The notes: generated by a model not told the origin, from the letters alone. A stretch of 60,421 bases of DNA from Gammaproteobacteria bacterium (GCA_019634245.1 JAHQVR010000336.1:1-60421); one strand, 5' to 3'. Numbered from the stretch's first letter, positions 35,586-44,700 are shown. Numbers and translations: made by a program.

Positions 35586-37274
35586 TCAAAACAGGTTAAA
35601 GACCAGCACCACCAGCATCATTAAGGTCACCATGCCGATCATGCTGTTAACACTCCATCCGCGTGCGAGCGGGCCACCAGGGCGCGCCAGCCTGCCCAAA
35701 TTCTGAGTGGTGTAGTCAATAGTGGCTTCCGCTTGGCTTCGAAAAGTCTGCATGAAACGGTTTAAAACCGAGCCCACGCGCTTCAACAACGGTGGCAAAG
35801 CTTTTCGGTAAAACCAATCCGTATCGATATTGGTGGCTCTTATTTCAGGTGGGTGAATACCGGTTCTCATCAAGAAAACGAAGGCCAGTAGCGCAAACAA
35901 CAGCAGTTGCAATTGAGACAACACATGACTCGTCGTGTAGGGTTCATAAGATACGTCATAGGGTAGCAACGCATAGAGAGTGCCTGGAAACACACCCAAA
36001 AACACACACAGAAAGGCCGCGATAATCATGGCCACGCGCATATGCAACGGTGCTTCTGCCGGTCGTTTCCCGCTATCGTGTGCAAAAAAAGTAAAGTATG
36101 GAATCTTGATACCCGAATGGCTCAACACACCCGCTGATGCCACGACCAACGCAAACCAAACTACGTAATATCCGTTCTTCGCCGCACCATCGAGAATCAA
36201 CGACTTCGCAATAAATCCGCTAAACAGTGGAAACGCAGAAATCGACGCAGCACCAATCAAACAACACACCATGGTGATAGGCATGGTTCGATACAACCCA
36301 CCCAATTCTGATGCTTTTGATGTACCCGTTCGATACAACACAGCTCCCACACTCATAAACAGCAACGCTTTATATATGATGTGGCAGAACGCATGGGCCA
36401 CGGTTCCATTTAACGCCAATTCAGTTCCAATACCAATCCCAACCACCATGAAGCCAAGCTGGTTATTCAAACTGTAAGCTAACACTCGGCGCAAATCATT
36501 TTCGATTTCCGCAAAGAAAATCGGAAACAAAGTCATCACCGCCCCGATATAGACCAGTATCTCCTCTCCGGCATAACCTCTAGCCAGAGCATATACCGCC
36601 ATTTTGGTGGTAAAGGCAGACAACACGACGGTTCCGGTCACAGTTGCCGCTGGGTATGCATCCTGTAGCCAGTTGTGAAGTAGCGGGAACGCACACTTGA
36701 TCCCAAACCCAATGAAGATCAACCAAGTCCCAAAACTAACCAAACCAAGTTGATCAAACGCAATAGAACCCGTGTCGTAGTAGTGCAGTAATAGTCCAGC
36801 AAGCACCAACACGCCAGAGAGCACCTGCACTATTAAATAACGCATACCGGTGGCATAGGCAGCTTCCGTACGACGCGCCCAGATCAGGAAGACAGAGCCA
36901 ACCGCCGTAGCCTCCCACCATATAAACAGAGTGATCAAATCTCCAGCCATCACACCACCTAAGGCGGCGCCGGCATACACTAAAGTGGCGAGCTGCTGGA
37001 TCAAATCATCGACATGCCAGGCATATAGAGCCGCTAAAAATGCTGCTATCAAGAATATGATGGAAAATGGCAACGACAGGGCATCGATGCGCATGAATTC
37101 AAGGGTAAATCCCACCACCTCAACAGCCACATGTTCACCGATGCCAAACATCAACAAAGAAACAAAGGCGACAAAGGGGGTTCCCAGAACCACCACTCTA
37201 CGCAATGGCAATGGCATCAGCGGCAGTAGAAGCGCTGCCCAGAGAAACAAAAATTGGGGTGCTAACACACTCAC
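35586..37274 (-). CDS. Mrp/NuoL-like antiporter subunit, third ND-type subunit of the cluster
   Basis: 562-residue membrane protein of the proton-translocating NuoL/NuoM/MrpA/MrpD family, with about 14 helices. The conserved core is visible: FIWWEATAVGSVFLIWA (key Glu about residue 121 in helix 5), GIKCAFPLLHNWLQDAYPAAT (helix 7 Lys) and a later LAYSLNNQLGFMV/HAFCHIIYKALLF block with the helix 12 Lys. A cytoplasmic tail (about 465-535) is followed by one more helix, like the C-terminal extension of NuoL, but without its long lateral helix. It is the last of ten genes and overlaps the small membrane-protein gene by 4 bp. Confidence 0.85.
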   Translation of the reverse strand: MSVLAPQFLFLWAALLLPLMPLPLRRVVVLGTPFVAFVSLLMFGIGEHVAVEVVGFTLEFMRIDALSLPFSIIFLIAAFLAALYAWHVDDLIQQLATLVYAGAALGGVMAGDLITLFIWWEATAVGSVFLIWARRTEAAYATGMRYLIVQVLSGVLVLAGLLLHYYDTGSIAFDQLGLVSFGTWLIFIGFGIKCAFPLLHNWLQDAYPAATVTGTVVLSAFTTKMAVYALARGYAGEEILVYIGAVMTLFPIFFAEIENDLRRVLAYSLNNQLGFMVVGIGIGTELALNGTVAHAFCHIIYKALLFMSVGAVLYRTGTSKASELGGLYRTMPITMVCCLIGAASISAFPLFSGFIAKSLILDGAAKNGYYVVWFALVVASAGVLSHSGIKIPYFTFFAHDSGKRPAEAPLHMRVAMIIAAFLCVFLGVFPGTLYALLPYDVSYEPYTTSHVLSQLQLLLFALLAFVFLMRTGIHPPEIRATNIDTDWFYRKALPPLLKRVGSVLNRFMQTFRSQAEATIDYTTQNLGRLARPGGPLARGWSVNSMIGMVTLMMLVVLVFNLF

Positions 37275-37585
37275 GAGTTCGTCCTAGTTGATTCTGTGTG
37301 CTCGATTCGCTCAAGCCCTTCCTCTGGGTACTCCTCGGCATCTACCGAGTTAGGTGCATAGAATGACTCATCTCTTCGTATTAACAATCTGAGTGCTCTT
37401 GCCCCCAAGATAACACCCGTAAACGCTAGAAAACCAACAAAAGCATAGAACCCGGACATTCCTTCACCGGGCACATAGCTATGACGGTGATACAAAAAAT
37501 CGACCAGGAATAACACAGCGCATAGCACCATAAGCACTCGAACTATCAACGTTACATTCTTTGCGGAATCAAGTTCTTTCATCAC
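37271..37585 (-). CDS. Small two-helix membrane protein in the antiporter operon
   Basis: 104-residue protein with two membrane helices (about 11-30 and 45-65) and a hydrophilic acidic C-terminal tail (about 75-104; EEYPEEGLERIEHTE). It is placed between two large ND-type subunits, overlapping one by 4 bp and 1 bp from the other, so it is surely part of the complex operon. It matches no Mrp subunit I know; it may be an accessory assembly or stability subunit. Confidence 0.65.
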   Translation of the reverse strand: MMKELDSAKNVTLIVRVLMVLCAVLFLVDFLYHRHSYVPGEGMSGFYAFVGFLAFTGVILGARALRLLIRRDESFYAPNSVDAEEYPEEGLERIEHTESTRTNS

Positions 37586-37586
37586 A

Positions 37587-39038
37587 TCACCGCCACTGAA
37601 TCAAGTTGATCAAATCTGTTATGGGTGCTGGGAAGAAAAACAACAGCACACAACACAGGGACGTCAGCATAATCGCCCACAAAGAGGGGAACGGTGCTTC
37701 CGAATACTCCGCAGGATCGCCTTTAAAGGGCTGAAAAAATGCTCTCAAACTGATCGGAATGAGATACGCAATATTGAGCACGGTACTGAGCATCAGCACG
37801 CCTGCCCAAATCCATGTTTGCGTATCGAACGATCCGCCAGCGATGAGCAGTTTGCTCCAAACGCCACCGGCCGGCGGCAGACCGATAATACTGAGTGAAC
37901 CGATGAAGAACGCCGCCATCGTCAAGGGCATCACCCGTCCAATACCGTCCAGTTCAGAAATGTTGGAGCGATGAGCAGCCACCAAAATAGCGCCTGCACA
38001 AAAGAATAAGGTAATCTTGCCAAATGCATGCATCACAATATGCAGAACGCCACCGCTGACCGCCATTTCAGTGGCGAGCAATGCGGCCAACACAATATAA
38101 GCCAATTGACCGATAGTTGAATAAGCTAAACGTGCTTTTAAATTATCTTTGGTAAAGGCCACCACCGAAGCCACCACCACCGTAAATCCAGCAACAAATA
38201 ACAGAAGGTCATTGGCACCTGATGTACTAATGACATCGATTCCAAATATGTAGGTGACTATCTTTAATAGACTGAACACGCCAGTTTTAACCACCGCAAC
38301 CGCGTGTAGCAAGGCACTGACGGGTGTGGGAGCAACCATCGCAGCCGGTAGCCAACGATGGAAAGGCATAGTCGCCGCTTTTGCGATGCCAAACACAAAC
38401 AAAGCCAACAGAACCGATAGTCCCGCTTTGCCAATGCCACTGTTTGCAAGAATACCCCCAGTGACAAAATCTAAAGTACCAGCAGAATTCGCAGTCCAGA
38501 TGATGGCCGGTAAGAACAAACCGATGGAACTTGCCATTAACAAACCCAAATACAATCGGCCCGCAGCTAGGGCTTTGTCATGACCTGCGTGAATGACCAA
38601 TGGAAACGTGGATAGTGTAATAACTTCGTAGGCCACAAATAAAGTCAGAAGGTTTGCCGAGTAGGCTGCTGCCATAACCGCAGACAGACAAATCGCAAAG
38701 CACACGTAGAACCGAGTTTGGTGTTTCTCATCGTGCCCACGCATATAACCTATGCTGTAAACAGTAGTCACTATCCATAGAAGGCTTGCAACCAAGCCAA
38801 ACACCACACCCATTGGCTCTGCCTGCAACCGTAATGAGAACTGCGAAAGCAGATGAATCTCGCCACTGCTACGAACGGTTCCTTGCATAACATCGTTGTA
38901 GAGCTGGTTGTTGATCCACAACAAAACTAGCCCAGCTACGATGATGCTGCCTTCACGCCAATTTCTGCGATTTTCACCAAAAATTAGGATGAAAGGAATG
39001 ACCGCCAACGGTGGCACTAAAGCCCAAACGGGGTTCAT
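37587..39038 (-). CDS. Mrp-type antiporter ND-type subunit (MrpD/NuoN-like), second copy
   Basis: 483-residue polytopic protein (about 14 helices) of the NuoN/MrpD family. Seen are LFVAYEVITLSTFPLVIHAGHDKA (helix 5 Glu about residue 137), GIAKAATMPFHRWLPAAMVAPTPVSALLHAVAVVKTG (helix 7-8 Lys and the amphipathic segment, shown in part by key residues K-x-MPFH-W-P) and HAFGKITLFFCAGA (helix 12 Lys). It overlaps the preceding MrpD-like gene by 4 bp (ATGA). In Mrp complexes each ND-type subunit provides a proton or cation path; here three are encoded separately. Confidence 0.87.
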   Translation of the reverse strand: MNPVWALVPPLAVIPFILIFGENRRNWREGSIIVAGLVLLWINNQLYNDVMQGTVRSSGEIHLLSQFSLRLQAEPMGVVFGLVASLLWIVTTVYSIGYMRGHDEKHQTRFYVCFAICLSAVMAAAYSANLLTLFVAYEVITLSTFPLVIHAGHDKALAAGRLYLGLLMASSIGLFLPAIIWTANSAGTLDFVTGGILANSGIGKAGLSVLLALFVFGIAKAATMPFHRWLPAAMVAPTPVSALLHAVAVVKTGVFSLLKIVTYIFGIDVISTSGANDLLLFVAGFTVVVASVVAFTKDNLKARLAYSTIGQLAYIVLAALLATEMAVSGGVLHIVMHAFGKITLFFCAGAILVAAHRSNISELDGIGRVMPLTMAAFFIGSLSIIGLPPAGGVWSKLLIAGGSFDTQTWIWAGVLMLSTVLNIAYLIPISLRAFFQPFKGDPAEYSEAPFPSLWAIMLTSLCCVLLFFFPAPITDLINLIQWR

Positions 39039-40519
39039 GGGTAACCCCCAATTAATACACGAGCTGCATCAGCGGATAGATTCAACACGAAGCTACCGTT
39101 TATCCCTAACCATAAGCCAATAGCTAAAAGCGTATACATCGCGATCAACATTAGCTTCGGCGCTTCGTTAAACACCACAGGCTCTGCAGCCACCTTTCGT
39201 CCTTTTCTAAATAGCATTAACTGTACTACTCGACCGATGTATAACGTGGCCATCAGCGAACTGACCAGCACTAATCCAGATACCATCCACCATCCTTGAT
39301 CCATGGCTGCGCCAATTAATGTGAATTTACTGACAAAGCCTGCGGTCAGTGGCACACCTATCAAACCCAGCCCGGCCAACAAGAAAGCGATTACAGAGAG
39401 CGGCATCATGGTAAACAACCGGTCGACACTGGGCGCATGGGTGTGACCAACACGATAGAGCACACAACCTACAGACATAAATAGCGTCGACTTGATGATC
39501 GCGTGGTTAATGATGTGTGCGTAACCTGCCGTAACGCCTGCTTGAGTACCAATGGCGATACCAGCGACTATGTAACCAATTTGAGCAACACTTGAGTATG
39601 CCAACATACGCCGCATATCGGTTTGGAACACCGCTACGAGTGACATCAAGACAAAGGCCAACACAGCTGTGGGCAGTAACACAGCGTTCAATACCATGAC
39701 GCCGAAACTGTATTCAGGAGTGAAGATCGACAAGAACACGCGTAACAGCACATACAAAGACACTTTCGTAGCAGTTCCGGCTAAAAATACGGTTACCGCC
39801 ACAGGTGCGTAGTGGTAGGCGTTGGCAAGCCAGGCATGCAAAGGGAAAACCGCCGTTTTTATCATTAGACCGATGGTTAAGAAACTAAATGCAACGAGAA
39901 TGGCCCTGGTTGATTCGGCTTGAGGAATCCGTTCTGCAAGATCCACCATATTCAATGTGCCGGTGGCAGCATACAAAAACGCAATCCCGATAAGAATAAA
40001 AGACGCACCCACACTACCCAGGATCAAATAACGAAAACTGGCCGTTAGTGCCCGGCGATCCTGGCCAAAGGCAATAAGCGAGTAAGTAGACAGCGAGGAT
40101 ATTTCTAAAAATACAAATACATTAAAAATGTCTCCTGTGATACTCATGCCGAGCAATCCAGTGACACAGAGAATCCAAGCGGTGTAGAACAGATAGTGCC
40201 GGGAAGTATCAATACTTTTGCGCACGCTGTGATAGGCATAGACCAAAGCAACAGCACTTAACAAACTGACTAACACCAATATGGGGGCGTTGGCTGCATC
40301 AACGTAATACTCAATGCCAGTAGGTGCGGCCCAGCCACCAAGCGCATACCGTATAGCGCCTTCCGCAGACACTTGAATCATCAACTTTAGTGACACCACC
40401 GTACAACTTAGGGAGGCAAAGAGAGCAAACCCCCAACTCCATGTGGGTTGTCTTACCAACACGCACAGCGGCGCAATCAGCATGGGTACGATAATTAAAA
40501 GCGCAGGTAGCTGTTCCAC
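39035..40519 (-). CDS. mrpD: Monovalent cation/proton antiporter subunit D
   Basis: 494-residue membrane subunit and the closest match to canonical MrpD: it directly follows mrpC by 1 bp, as in classic clusters. Core residues are VFVFLEISSLSTYSLIAFG (Glu about 137), GLMIKTAVFPLHAWLANAYHYAPVAVT (helix 7 Lys; key residues K-x-AVFPLH-W) and HIINHAIIKSTLFMSVGCV (helix 12 Lys). With other Mrp subunits it exchanges Na+ (or K+) for protons across the inner membrane, powering pH and sodium homeostasis. It overlaps the next ND-type gene by 4 bp. Confidence 0.92.
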   Translation of the reverse strand: MEQLPALLIIVPMLIAPLCVLVRQPTWSWGFALFASLSCTVVSLKLMIQVSAEGAIRYALGGWAAPTGIEYYVDAANAPILVLVSLLSAVALVYAYHSVRKSIDTSRHYLFYTAWILCVTGLLGMSITGDIFNVFVFLEISSLSTYSLIAFGQDRRALTASFRYLILGSVGASFILIGIAFLYAATGTLNMVDLAERIPQAESTRAILVAFSFLTIGLMIKTAVFPLHAWLANAYHYAPVAVTVFLAGTATKVSLYVLLRVFLSIFTPEYSFGVMVLNAVLLPTAVLAFVLMSLVAVFQTDMRRMLAYSSVAQIGYIVAGIAIGTQAGVTAGYAHIINHAIIKSTLFMSVGCVLYRVGHTHAPSVDRLFTMMPLSVIAFLLAGLGLIGVPLTAGFVSKFTLIGAAMDQGWWMVSGLVLVSSLMATLYIGRVVQLMLFRKGRKVAAEPVVFNEAPKLMLIAMYTLLAIGLWLGINGSFVLNLSADAARVLIGGYP

Positions 40520-40520
40520 G

Positions 40521-40883
40521 CTATTCGTCCCTCTCGCCCTGCTCTATTTGTTTAATTTCGTCCTCTTCAATGGTGCCGTAATTTTCATAAATACGGACGA
40601 TGAGCGCTAAAGCAACGGCAGTGGTAGCAACTCCGACCACAATGGCAGTCAGGATAAGAACGTGAGGTAGCGGGTTGGAATACCGCTCGATCCCCTCAGC
40701 AAATATCGGCGCAGAACCACCAGTGACTTTGCCCAGTGTAATGTAGAGAAAAAAGATAGACGTCTGAAATAGACTGAGACCGATGATCTTTTTGATCAGG
40801 TTGTATCTGGCCATTAAAATGTATAGCCCAACCATCATAAGCACAATGACGATCCAGTAGTTGTAGTAACCCAGAAACGTCAT
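40521..40883 (-). CDS. mrpC: Monovalent cation/proton antiporter subunit C (NuoK-like)
   Basis: 120-residue, three-helix subunit of the NuoK/MrpC family: helices at about 8-24, 30-50 and 68-95, with LPHVLILTAIVVGVATTAVALALIVRIYENYGT-like third helix carrying the family pattern (PxxLILTAIVVG). The acidic tail ends the protein. It shares one base with mrpB and lies 1 bp before mrpD. Its job is to link the small subunits to the ND-type pumps. Confidence 0.92.
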   Translation of the reverse strand: MTFLGYYNYWIVIVLMMVGLYILMARYNLIKKIIGLSLFQTSIFFLYITLGKVTGGSAPIFAEGIERYSNPLPHVLILTAIVVGVATTAVALALIVRIYENYGTIEEDEIKQIEQGERDE

Positions 40884-41311
40884 TAACGCTTACTCGCAAA
40901 GCCGTAAAACAGGCTAATCATGACACCACAAACAGTGATGCCAACGCCCAACTCAACCAACCAAATACCTAAATGCTGGCCATGCAGTGGATCGTGAAGC
41001 AGTACGTCGTAGTCAAGAAGGTTTGCACCCAGAAGCATACTAACCGCACCCGTTCCAGCGTAGAGTAAAACCCCTAGTGACATCAATATGCGCAATGCTC
41101 CCGGGGTTAAAACCGATCGGGTGCGCTGAAGGCCAAAGATCAACCCATGCAGAATAAAGGCTGAGGCAAAGATAACGCCCGCCTGAAAACCACCGCCAGG
41201 TCCATAATCACCATGAAACTGAACATATAGCGCAAACAGCAAAACGAACGGTATGACTAACTTGGTGACAATTTGAAGTACGCGGTGCCGTTGCCGCGGA
41301 TAAACTTTCAT
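40883..41311 (-). CDS. mrpB: Monovalent cation/proton antiporter subunit B (MnhB domain)
   Basis: 142-residue protein with four membrane helices and the MnhB signature HGDYGPGGGFQAGVIFASAFI (about residues 29-48; Gly-rich periplasmic loop). The N terminus is basic, as usual for the cytoplasmic side. It starts 4 bp after the MbhD/E-like gene. It equals the C-terminal neighbour of MrpA in Mrp clusters and MbhF in membrane-bound hydrogenase. Confidence 0.92.
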   Translation of the reverse strand: MKVYPRQRHRVLQIVTKLVIPFVLLFALYVQFHGDYGPGGGFQAGVIFASAFILHGLIFGLQRTRSVLTPGALRILMSLGVLLYAGTGAVSMLLGANLLDYDVLLHDPLHGQHLGIWLVELGVGITVCGVMISLFYGFASKR

Positions 41312-41315
41312 CGAT

Positions 41316-41921
41316 CTAACCCTTTACGTCTCGGTCGTCTGAACCGGCGGGAACATCGCCAGGCGCATTTTCGGGTACATCTTCCTCAGGCCTACGACGT
41401 TTGAGCCCCAACAATCCCAACACCGCAATACCTGCCGTGAACACCACGACAGTTTCACCTAAAGTGTCATAACCTCGATAACTGGCTAACACTGAAGTGA
41501 CCACATTGGGGATGCCAATTTCATCATCAGACTGCTCAAGGAAGCGGACCGTTAAATCAGGATGAGTTTGTGCGGGAGCATCAAGGCTGCCGTACGATGG
41601 CATATCCAACGTACCGAAAATGAGTAAGCCCCCAGTAATCACCACGAAGAGCATGACTGCCCAACTGTCGTGTCCACGAGGCTTTTGCTCATGTTTGGTA
41701 AACGACAGCGCACCTAAAAACATAATGGTTGATATTCCAGAACCAACCGCTGCCTCAGTAAACGCAACATCCACTGCGTCCATGACCACAAACAATCCTG
41801 CCGCTACCAAACTGTACAGACCCAACAGCACAACACCGGCAAGCAAATCTCTAAGCACCACAATACCGATCGCAATAATGGCCAAAAACGACACGAGAGC
41901 TACAGTGATCAGAAGTTCCAT
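41316..41921 (-). CDS. MbhD/MbhE-like antiporter subunit (MrpA C-terminal region as separate gene)
   Basis: 201-residue membrane protein. The N-terminal three-helix part (about 1-80; LAGVVLLGLYSLVAAGLFVVMDAVDVAFTEAAVGSGIS, in part) is the DUF4040/MbhD domain; a second part (about 90-180) with TLGETVVVFTAGIAVLGLLGL resembles MbhE. In Bacillus-type Mrp these domains form the C-terminal end of the large MrpA protein; here they stand alone, as in archaeal Mbh/Mbs. The hydrophilic tail is rich in Asp/Glu/Pro. It touches mrpG by one base and precedes mrpB by 4 bp. Confidence 0.82.
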   Translation of the reverse strand: MELLITVALVSFLAIIAIGIVVLRDLLAGVVLLGLYSLVAAGLFVVMDAVDVAFTEAAVGSGISTIMFLGALSFTKHEQKPRGHDSWAVMLFVVITGGLLIFGTLDMPSYGSLDAPAQTHPDLTVRFLEQSDDEIGIPNVVTSVLASYRGYDTLGETVVVFTAGIAVLGLLGLKRRRPEEDVPENAPGDVPAGSDDRDVKG

Positions 41922-42313
41922 CAGGATTCTGCCCTCGACCGAGCCAACATTTGGGCTTCTTCGGGAGACTCCAAAATGGGTTTACCTTCTTTGTCGGTAG
42001 GAACTTGGCCAAACAGCAATGCAGTTTTTGCTAATGCGTGAGACGCTGTCGGCGTTGTAAAAAGAGTGAAAAACAATATCAGCAGCAGTTTCACTGCAAC
42101 TATGTACAAGTGCATCACAAAGGCTGCGTATAAAATCAGTGGTAACAGCAGAAAGATTGCACCACCGGTGTCCGTTACTCCACCGGCGTGTAAACGCGTG
42201 TACAGATCAGGCATACGCACAAGCCCAACTGCACCAACGATGATAAACACACAACCGATTAGCATCAAAGGCCAGCCAATGAGGTGGACTAGTGTTGTCA
42301 GAACCGACTGCAT
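41921..42313 (-). CDS. mrpG: Monovalent cation/proton antiporter subunit G
   Basis: 130-residue subunit with three helices. The family motif GAVGLVRMPDLYTRLHAGGVTDTGG (key residues R-MPD-Y-RLHA) is at about residues 27-50 and DATHAxA-like TTPTASHALAKTALLFG follows at about 88. Single-base overlaps with mrpF and the MbhD/E-like gene show tight packing. Standard small subunit of Mrp. Confidence 0.93.
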   Translation of the reverse strand: MQSVLTTLVHLIGWPLMLIGCVFIIVGAVGLVRMPDLYTRLHAGGVTDTGGAIFLLLPLILYAAFVMHLYIVAVKLLLILFFTLFTTPTASHALAKTALLFGQVPTDKEGKPILESPEEAQMLARSRAES

Positions 42314-42594
42314 CAGAAATCATCCTCCTGGTAGGCGCCCGATCCGAGGTCATCGTATTCAAAGAATTTCAGCACCGCGATGGTTCCTATGAAATTAACC
42401 AGGGAATACACCAAGGCGATGTCCAAAAATTCTGGACGATCAGTTAAAAACCCATACACAGCGATTAACAATACGGTTTTCGTACCGAATGAATTAACCG
42501 CCAAAATTCGATCAAAAATCGTGGGGCCAAGAAAAGCACGAACGAGCGTTAGCAGCATAGCCACTAACAATGCAATAGCAGCGGCGGTAAACAT
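42313..42594 (-). CDS. mrpF: Monovalent cation/proton antiporter subunit F
   Basis: 93-residue subunit with three helices; family signature RAFLGPTIFDRILAVNSFGTKT (key residues R-GPT-DR-x-N) at about residues 19-40, then a FLDIALVYSLVNFIGT helix with the conserved Asp. Ends in an acidic tail. It directly abuts mrpE (42595). Bacillus MrpF homologues are also linked to bile-salt and sodium export. Confidence 0.93.
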   Translation of the reverse strand: MFTAAAIALLVAMLLTLVRAFLGPTIFDRILAVNSFGTKTVLLIAVYGFLTDRPEFLDIALVYSLVNFIGTIAVLKFFEYDDLGSGAYQEDDF

Positions 42595-43158
42595 TTATTT
42601 GCCCTCTGTGCTCAAGGTGATTTTGGGTTCAACAGCTTTGATGTGATCCGCCATTTCGCCAGATTCCAGCTCGTGCAAACTGTCTTCGTGGAGCGCGTGC
42701 ACTAAAATGTCATCGTCGGGGGTGAAATTGATGGCGGTAGTGCCCGGCGTCAACGTAATTGAGTTGGCATAAACAACCCGGCCCATCTCGGTATTTGGAG
42801 TGGCGCTGACTCGACGCAATGTCGGCTTAATGGGCAAGTCTCTGCTGAGCACCAAACGGGTCACTTCCACATTCGACAGGAAGATTTGCTTTATCAACCA
42901 GCCCCAATAACCCAATATGTGTAAAAACCGAAAGTAAATCGGTTGCCCGCGGTGCTGCATAACCTTCATGCGGTTAGCCAGCCAAACTACCAACGCAACC
43001 GAAATAGCGCCAAGCAGCAACAGCTGTAATTTATATAAGCCCGATAAGAAGAGCCACAAAACCACGAGAGTGGCGATGGATCGAAGTGTGGCAGCCATTA
43101 GGAACGGTATAAAACTCTTGCCAATGTTGTCAGTAGGGGTAATTTTACCATGGTCCAT
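42595..43158 (-). CDS. mrpE: Monovalent cation/proton antiporter subunit E
   Basis: 187-residue subunit, first gene of the ten-gene antiporter operon. Two N-terminal helices (about 22-42 and 47-64) precede a cytoplasmic domain with the MrpE signature VVYANSITLTPGTTAINFTPD (about 127-148; key residues NSITLTPGT). The operon order E-F-G-(MbhD/E)-B-C-D-D-x-D follows archaeal Mbh-like clusters rather than the A-B-C-D-E-F-G order of Bacillus. The promoter lies in the 115 bp between it and the divergent esterase gene. Confidence 0.92.
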   Translation of the reverse strand: MDHGKITPTDNIGKSFIPFLMAATLRSIATLVVLWLFLSGLYKLQLLLLGAISVALVVWLANRMKVMQHRGQPIYFRFLHILGYWGWLIKQIFLSNVEVTRLVLSRDLPIKPTLRRVSATPNTEMGRVVYANSITLTPGTTAINFTPDDDILVHALHEDSLHELESGEMADHIKAVEPKITLSTEGK

Positions 43159-43273
43159 CCTTAAACCGAGTAGTTATCTGCTGCGTTAAAATATGGACAA
43201 CTGACAGTCGTTTACCTTCCAAGATAAGCAGCTTTGCTAGAATACGCGCTTATATTAGGAGTCCTAACCCACC

Positions 43274-44680
43274 GTGTCCTACCATCAATCCTTGACTCAT
43301 TTTGTCGCACCACTTTTGGCGCTCGCTGTTCTCGTCGGCTGTGGCGGGGGCGATACTCGCTCCTCAACAACCGGCTCTTCAGACGGCAATTCCGATGCCT
43401 CTACTGCCAGCTCGGCTACCGATGGCGGACAATCGGACAACTTTGGCCTGCAATTGAGCACGAATGCCATCTCCGTTCAAGAGGGCGACGGCAGCGCTAC
43501 TGTCAATATATCGGTCCCCAAATTCAACGGCTATGCCGGAAACGTGGCACTGAGTGCCGTGGGAGCCAGTGCATCGGATCAACAACGACTGATCACCAAC
43601 TTCAGCGATTCAGTATTGGGAGCTAGCGAAAACAATGCCACATTGAGCGTCGCAGTTGACTTCAGCCCACATCCCATCCTGCCGCAGACACGAACGCTAC
43701 AAATCATCGGTCGAGATGAAAACGACAACACGGTTACCGCTGAGATAGATCTTAACGTCACACCTACCAGCCGGCCAGACGTCTATCTGTTGGCTGGGCA
43801 AAGCAACATGGTCGGTTTTAGTGAAGCGGGTGCGAAAGCCGCCAATCCTGGCGAACCCGATGCACCAAACTCCCGCATACTGCAGTTAAATGTCACCGGT
43901 AACGATAGCCAAAACTTCCCTACCGCAGCGTCTTTTTCCGACCCCGCAGCAGTGGCTGTGCCAAATCCTCGTTTCGTGGTCGCACTAGATCCGTTGCACA
44001 GTGGGTACGACGTAACCATCGAGGGTAAAGAAGGCACCTTCATCGGTCTTGGACTCTCTTTTGCGAAGCGAGCGCTGCCTGATACCACCGCAAACATAAT
44101 CCTAGTACCTACCGCTTGGTCGAATACCGGCTTTTGCGAGCGCGAAAATAATGAGATCAATAACTTGGGCTGGCTACCCGCACCGGTGAGCAATGCTGCG
44201 CTGAGTGGCACGCTGCTCCACGACCGAGCGATTGCTCGTACCGACATTGTTATCCAAGAAACCGGCGGCATCTTACGAGGCATCTTATGGCACCAAGGTG
44301 AAGCAGATTCAGATGATCTTGACTGTGCTGTTAACTATGAACAGAACCTACAGAATATGGTGGCATCGTTACGCTCAAACATTCAATTAGATGCCAGAGG
44401 AGCGGTCGCGAGAGGCAGTAACGCCGACGTTCCTCTAGTGGTAGGCACAATGTCCCGAGGCGGCGGCTTTGGAGAGTTTCCACCCGAGAAAAGCTTAGTG
44501 GACAACGTCCACAAAAATATTGCCTCGTTGGTTCCGTTTTCCACCGTGGTGATTAATGACGATCTAGTACCTGACGCCTATCCATGTGGAGAGGGCTCTT
44601 GCATACATTTTGGCTCGAGGGCTTATCGTGAAATGGGGGTTAGATACTACGACCAACTCTCCGATCTCATCCGACCATAG
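43274..44680 (+). CDS. SASA-type carbohydrate esterase lipoprotein, copy 1
   Basis: 468-residue lipoprotein predicted to remove acetyl groups from sugars (SASA/sialate O-acetylesterase and CE6 acetylxylan esterase superfamily). The start is GTG; AGGAG sits inside a perfect palindrome TTAGGA-G-TCCTAA (43255-43267). The signal ends at lipobox LVGC (Cys23) then GGG and a Ser/Gly/Asp linker like that of the GH10 xylanase. A beta-sandwich domain (about 55-165) precedes the SGNH-type catalytic domain: GQSNM nucleophile Ser177, ILWHQGE with His340, and the C-terminal Asp-...-His in CIHFG (His445). All expected residues are present. A close paralogue follows after 170 bp. The substrate, acetyl-xylan or another acetylated glycan, is unknown. 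Confidence 0.87.
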   Translation: MSYHQSLTHFVAPLLALAVLVGCGGGDTRSSTTGSSDGNSDASTASSATDGGQSDNFGLQLSTNAISVQEGDGSATVNISVPKFNGYAGNVALSAVGASASDQQRLITNFSDSVLGASENNATLSVAVDFSPHPILPQTRTLQIIGRDENDNTVTAEIDLNVTPTSRPDVYLLAGQSNMVGFSEAGAKAANPGEPDAPNSRILQLNVTGNDSQNFPTAASFSDPAAVAVPNPRFVVALDPLHSGYDVTIEGKEGTFIGLGLSFAKRALPDTTANIILVPTAWSNTGFCERENNEINNLGWLPAPVSNAALSGTLLHDRAIARTDIVIQETGGILRGILWHQGEADSDDLDCAVNYEQNLQNMVASLRSNIQLDARGAVARGSNADVPLVVGTMSRGGGFGEFPPEKSLVDNVHKNIASLVPFSTVVINDDLVPDAYPCGEGSCIHFGSRAYREMGVRYYDQLSDLIRP

Positions 44681-44700
44681 GAATAGGGCAACCCGTGAGT

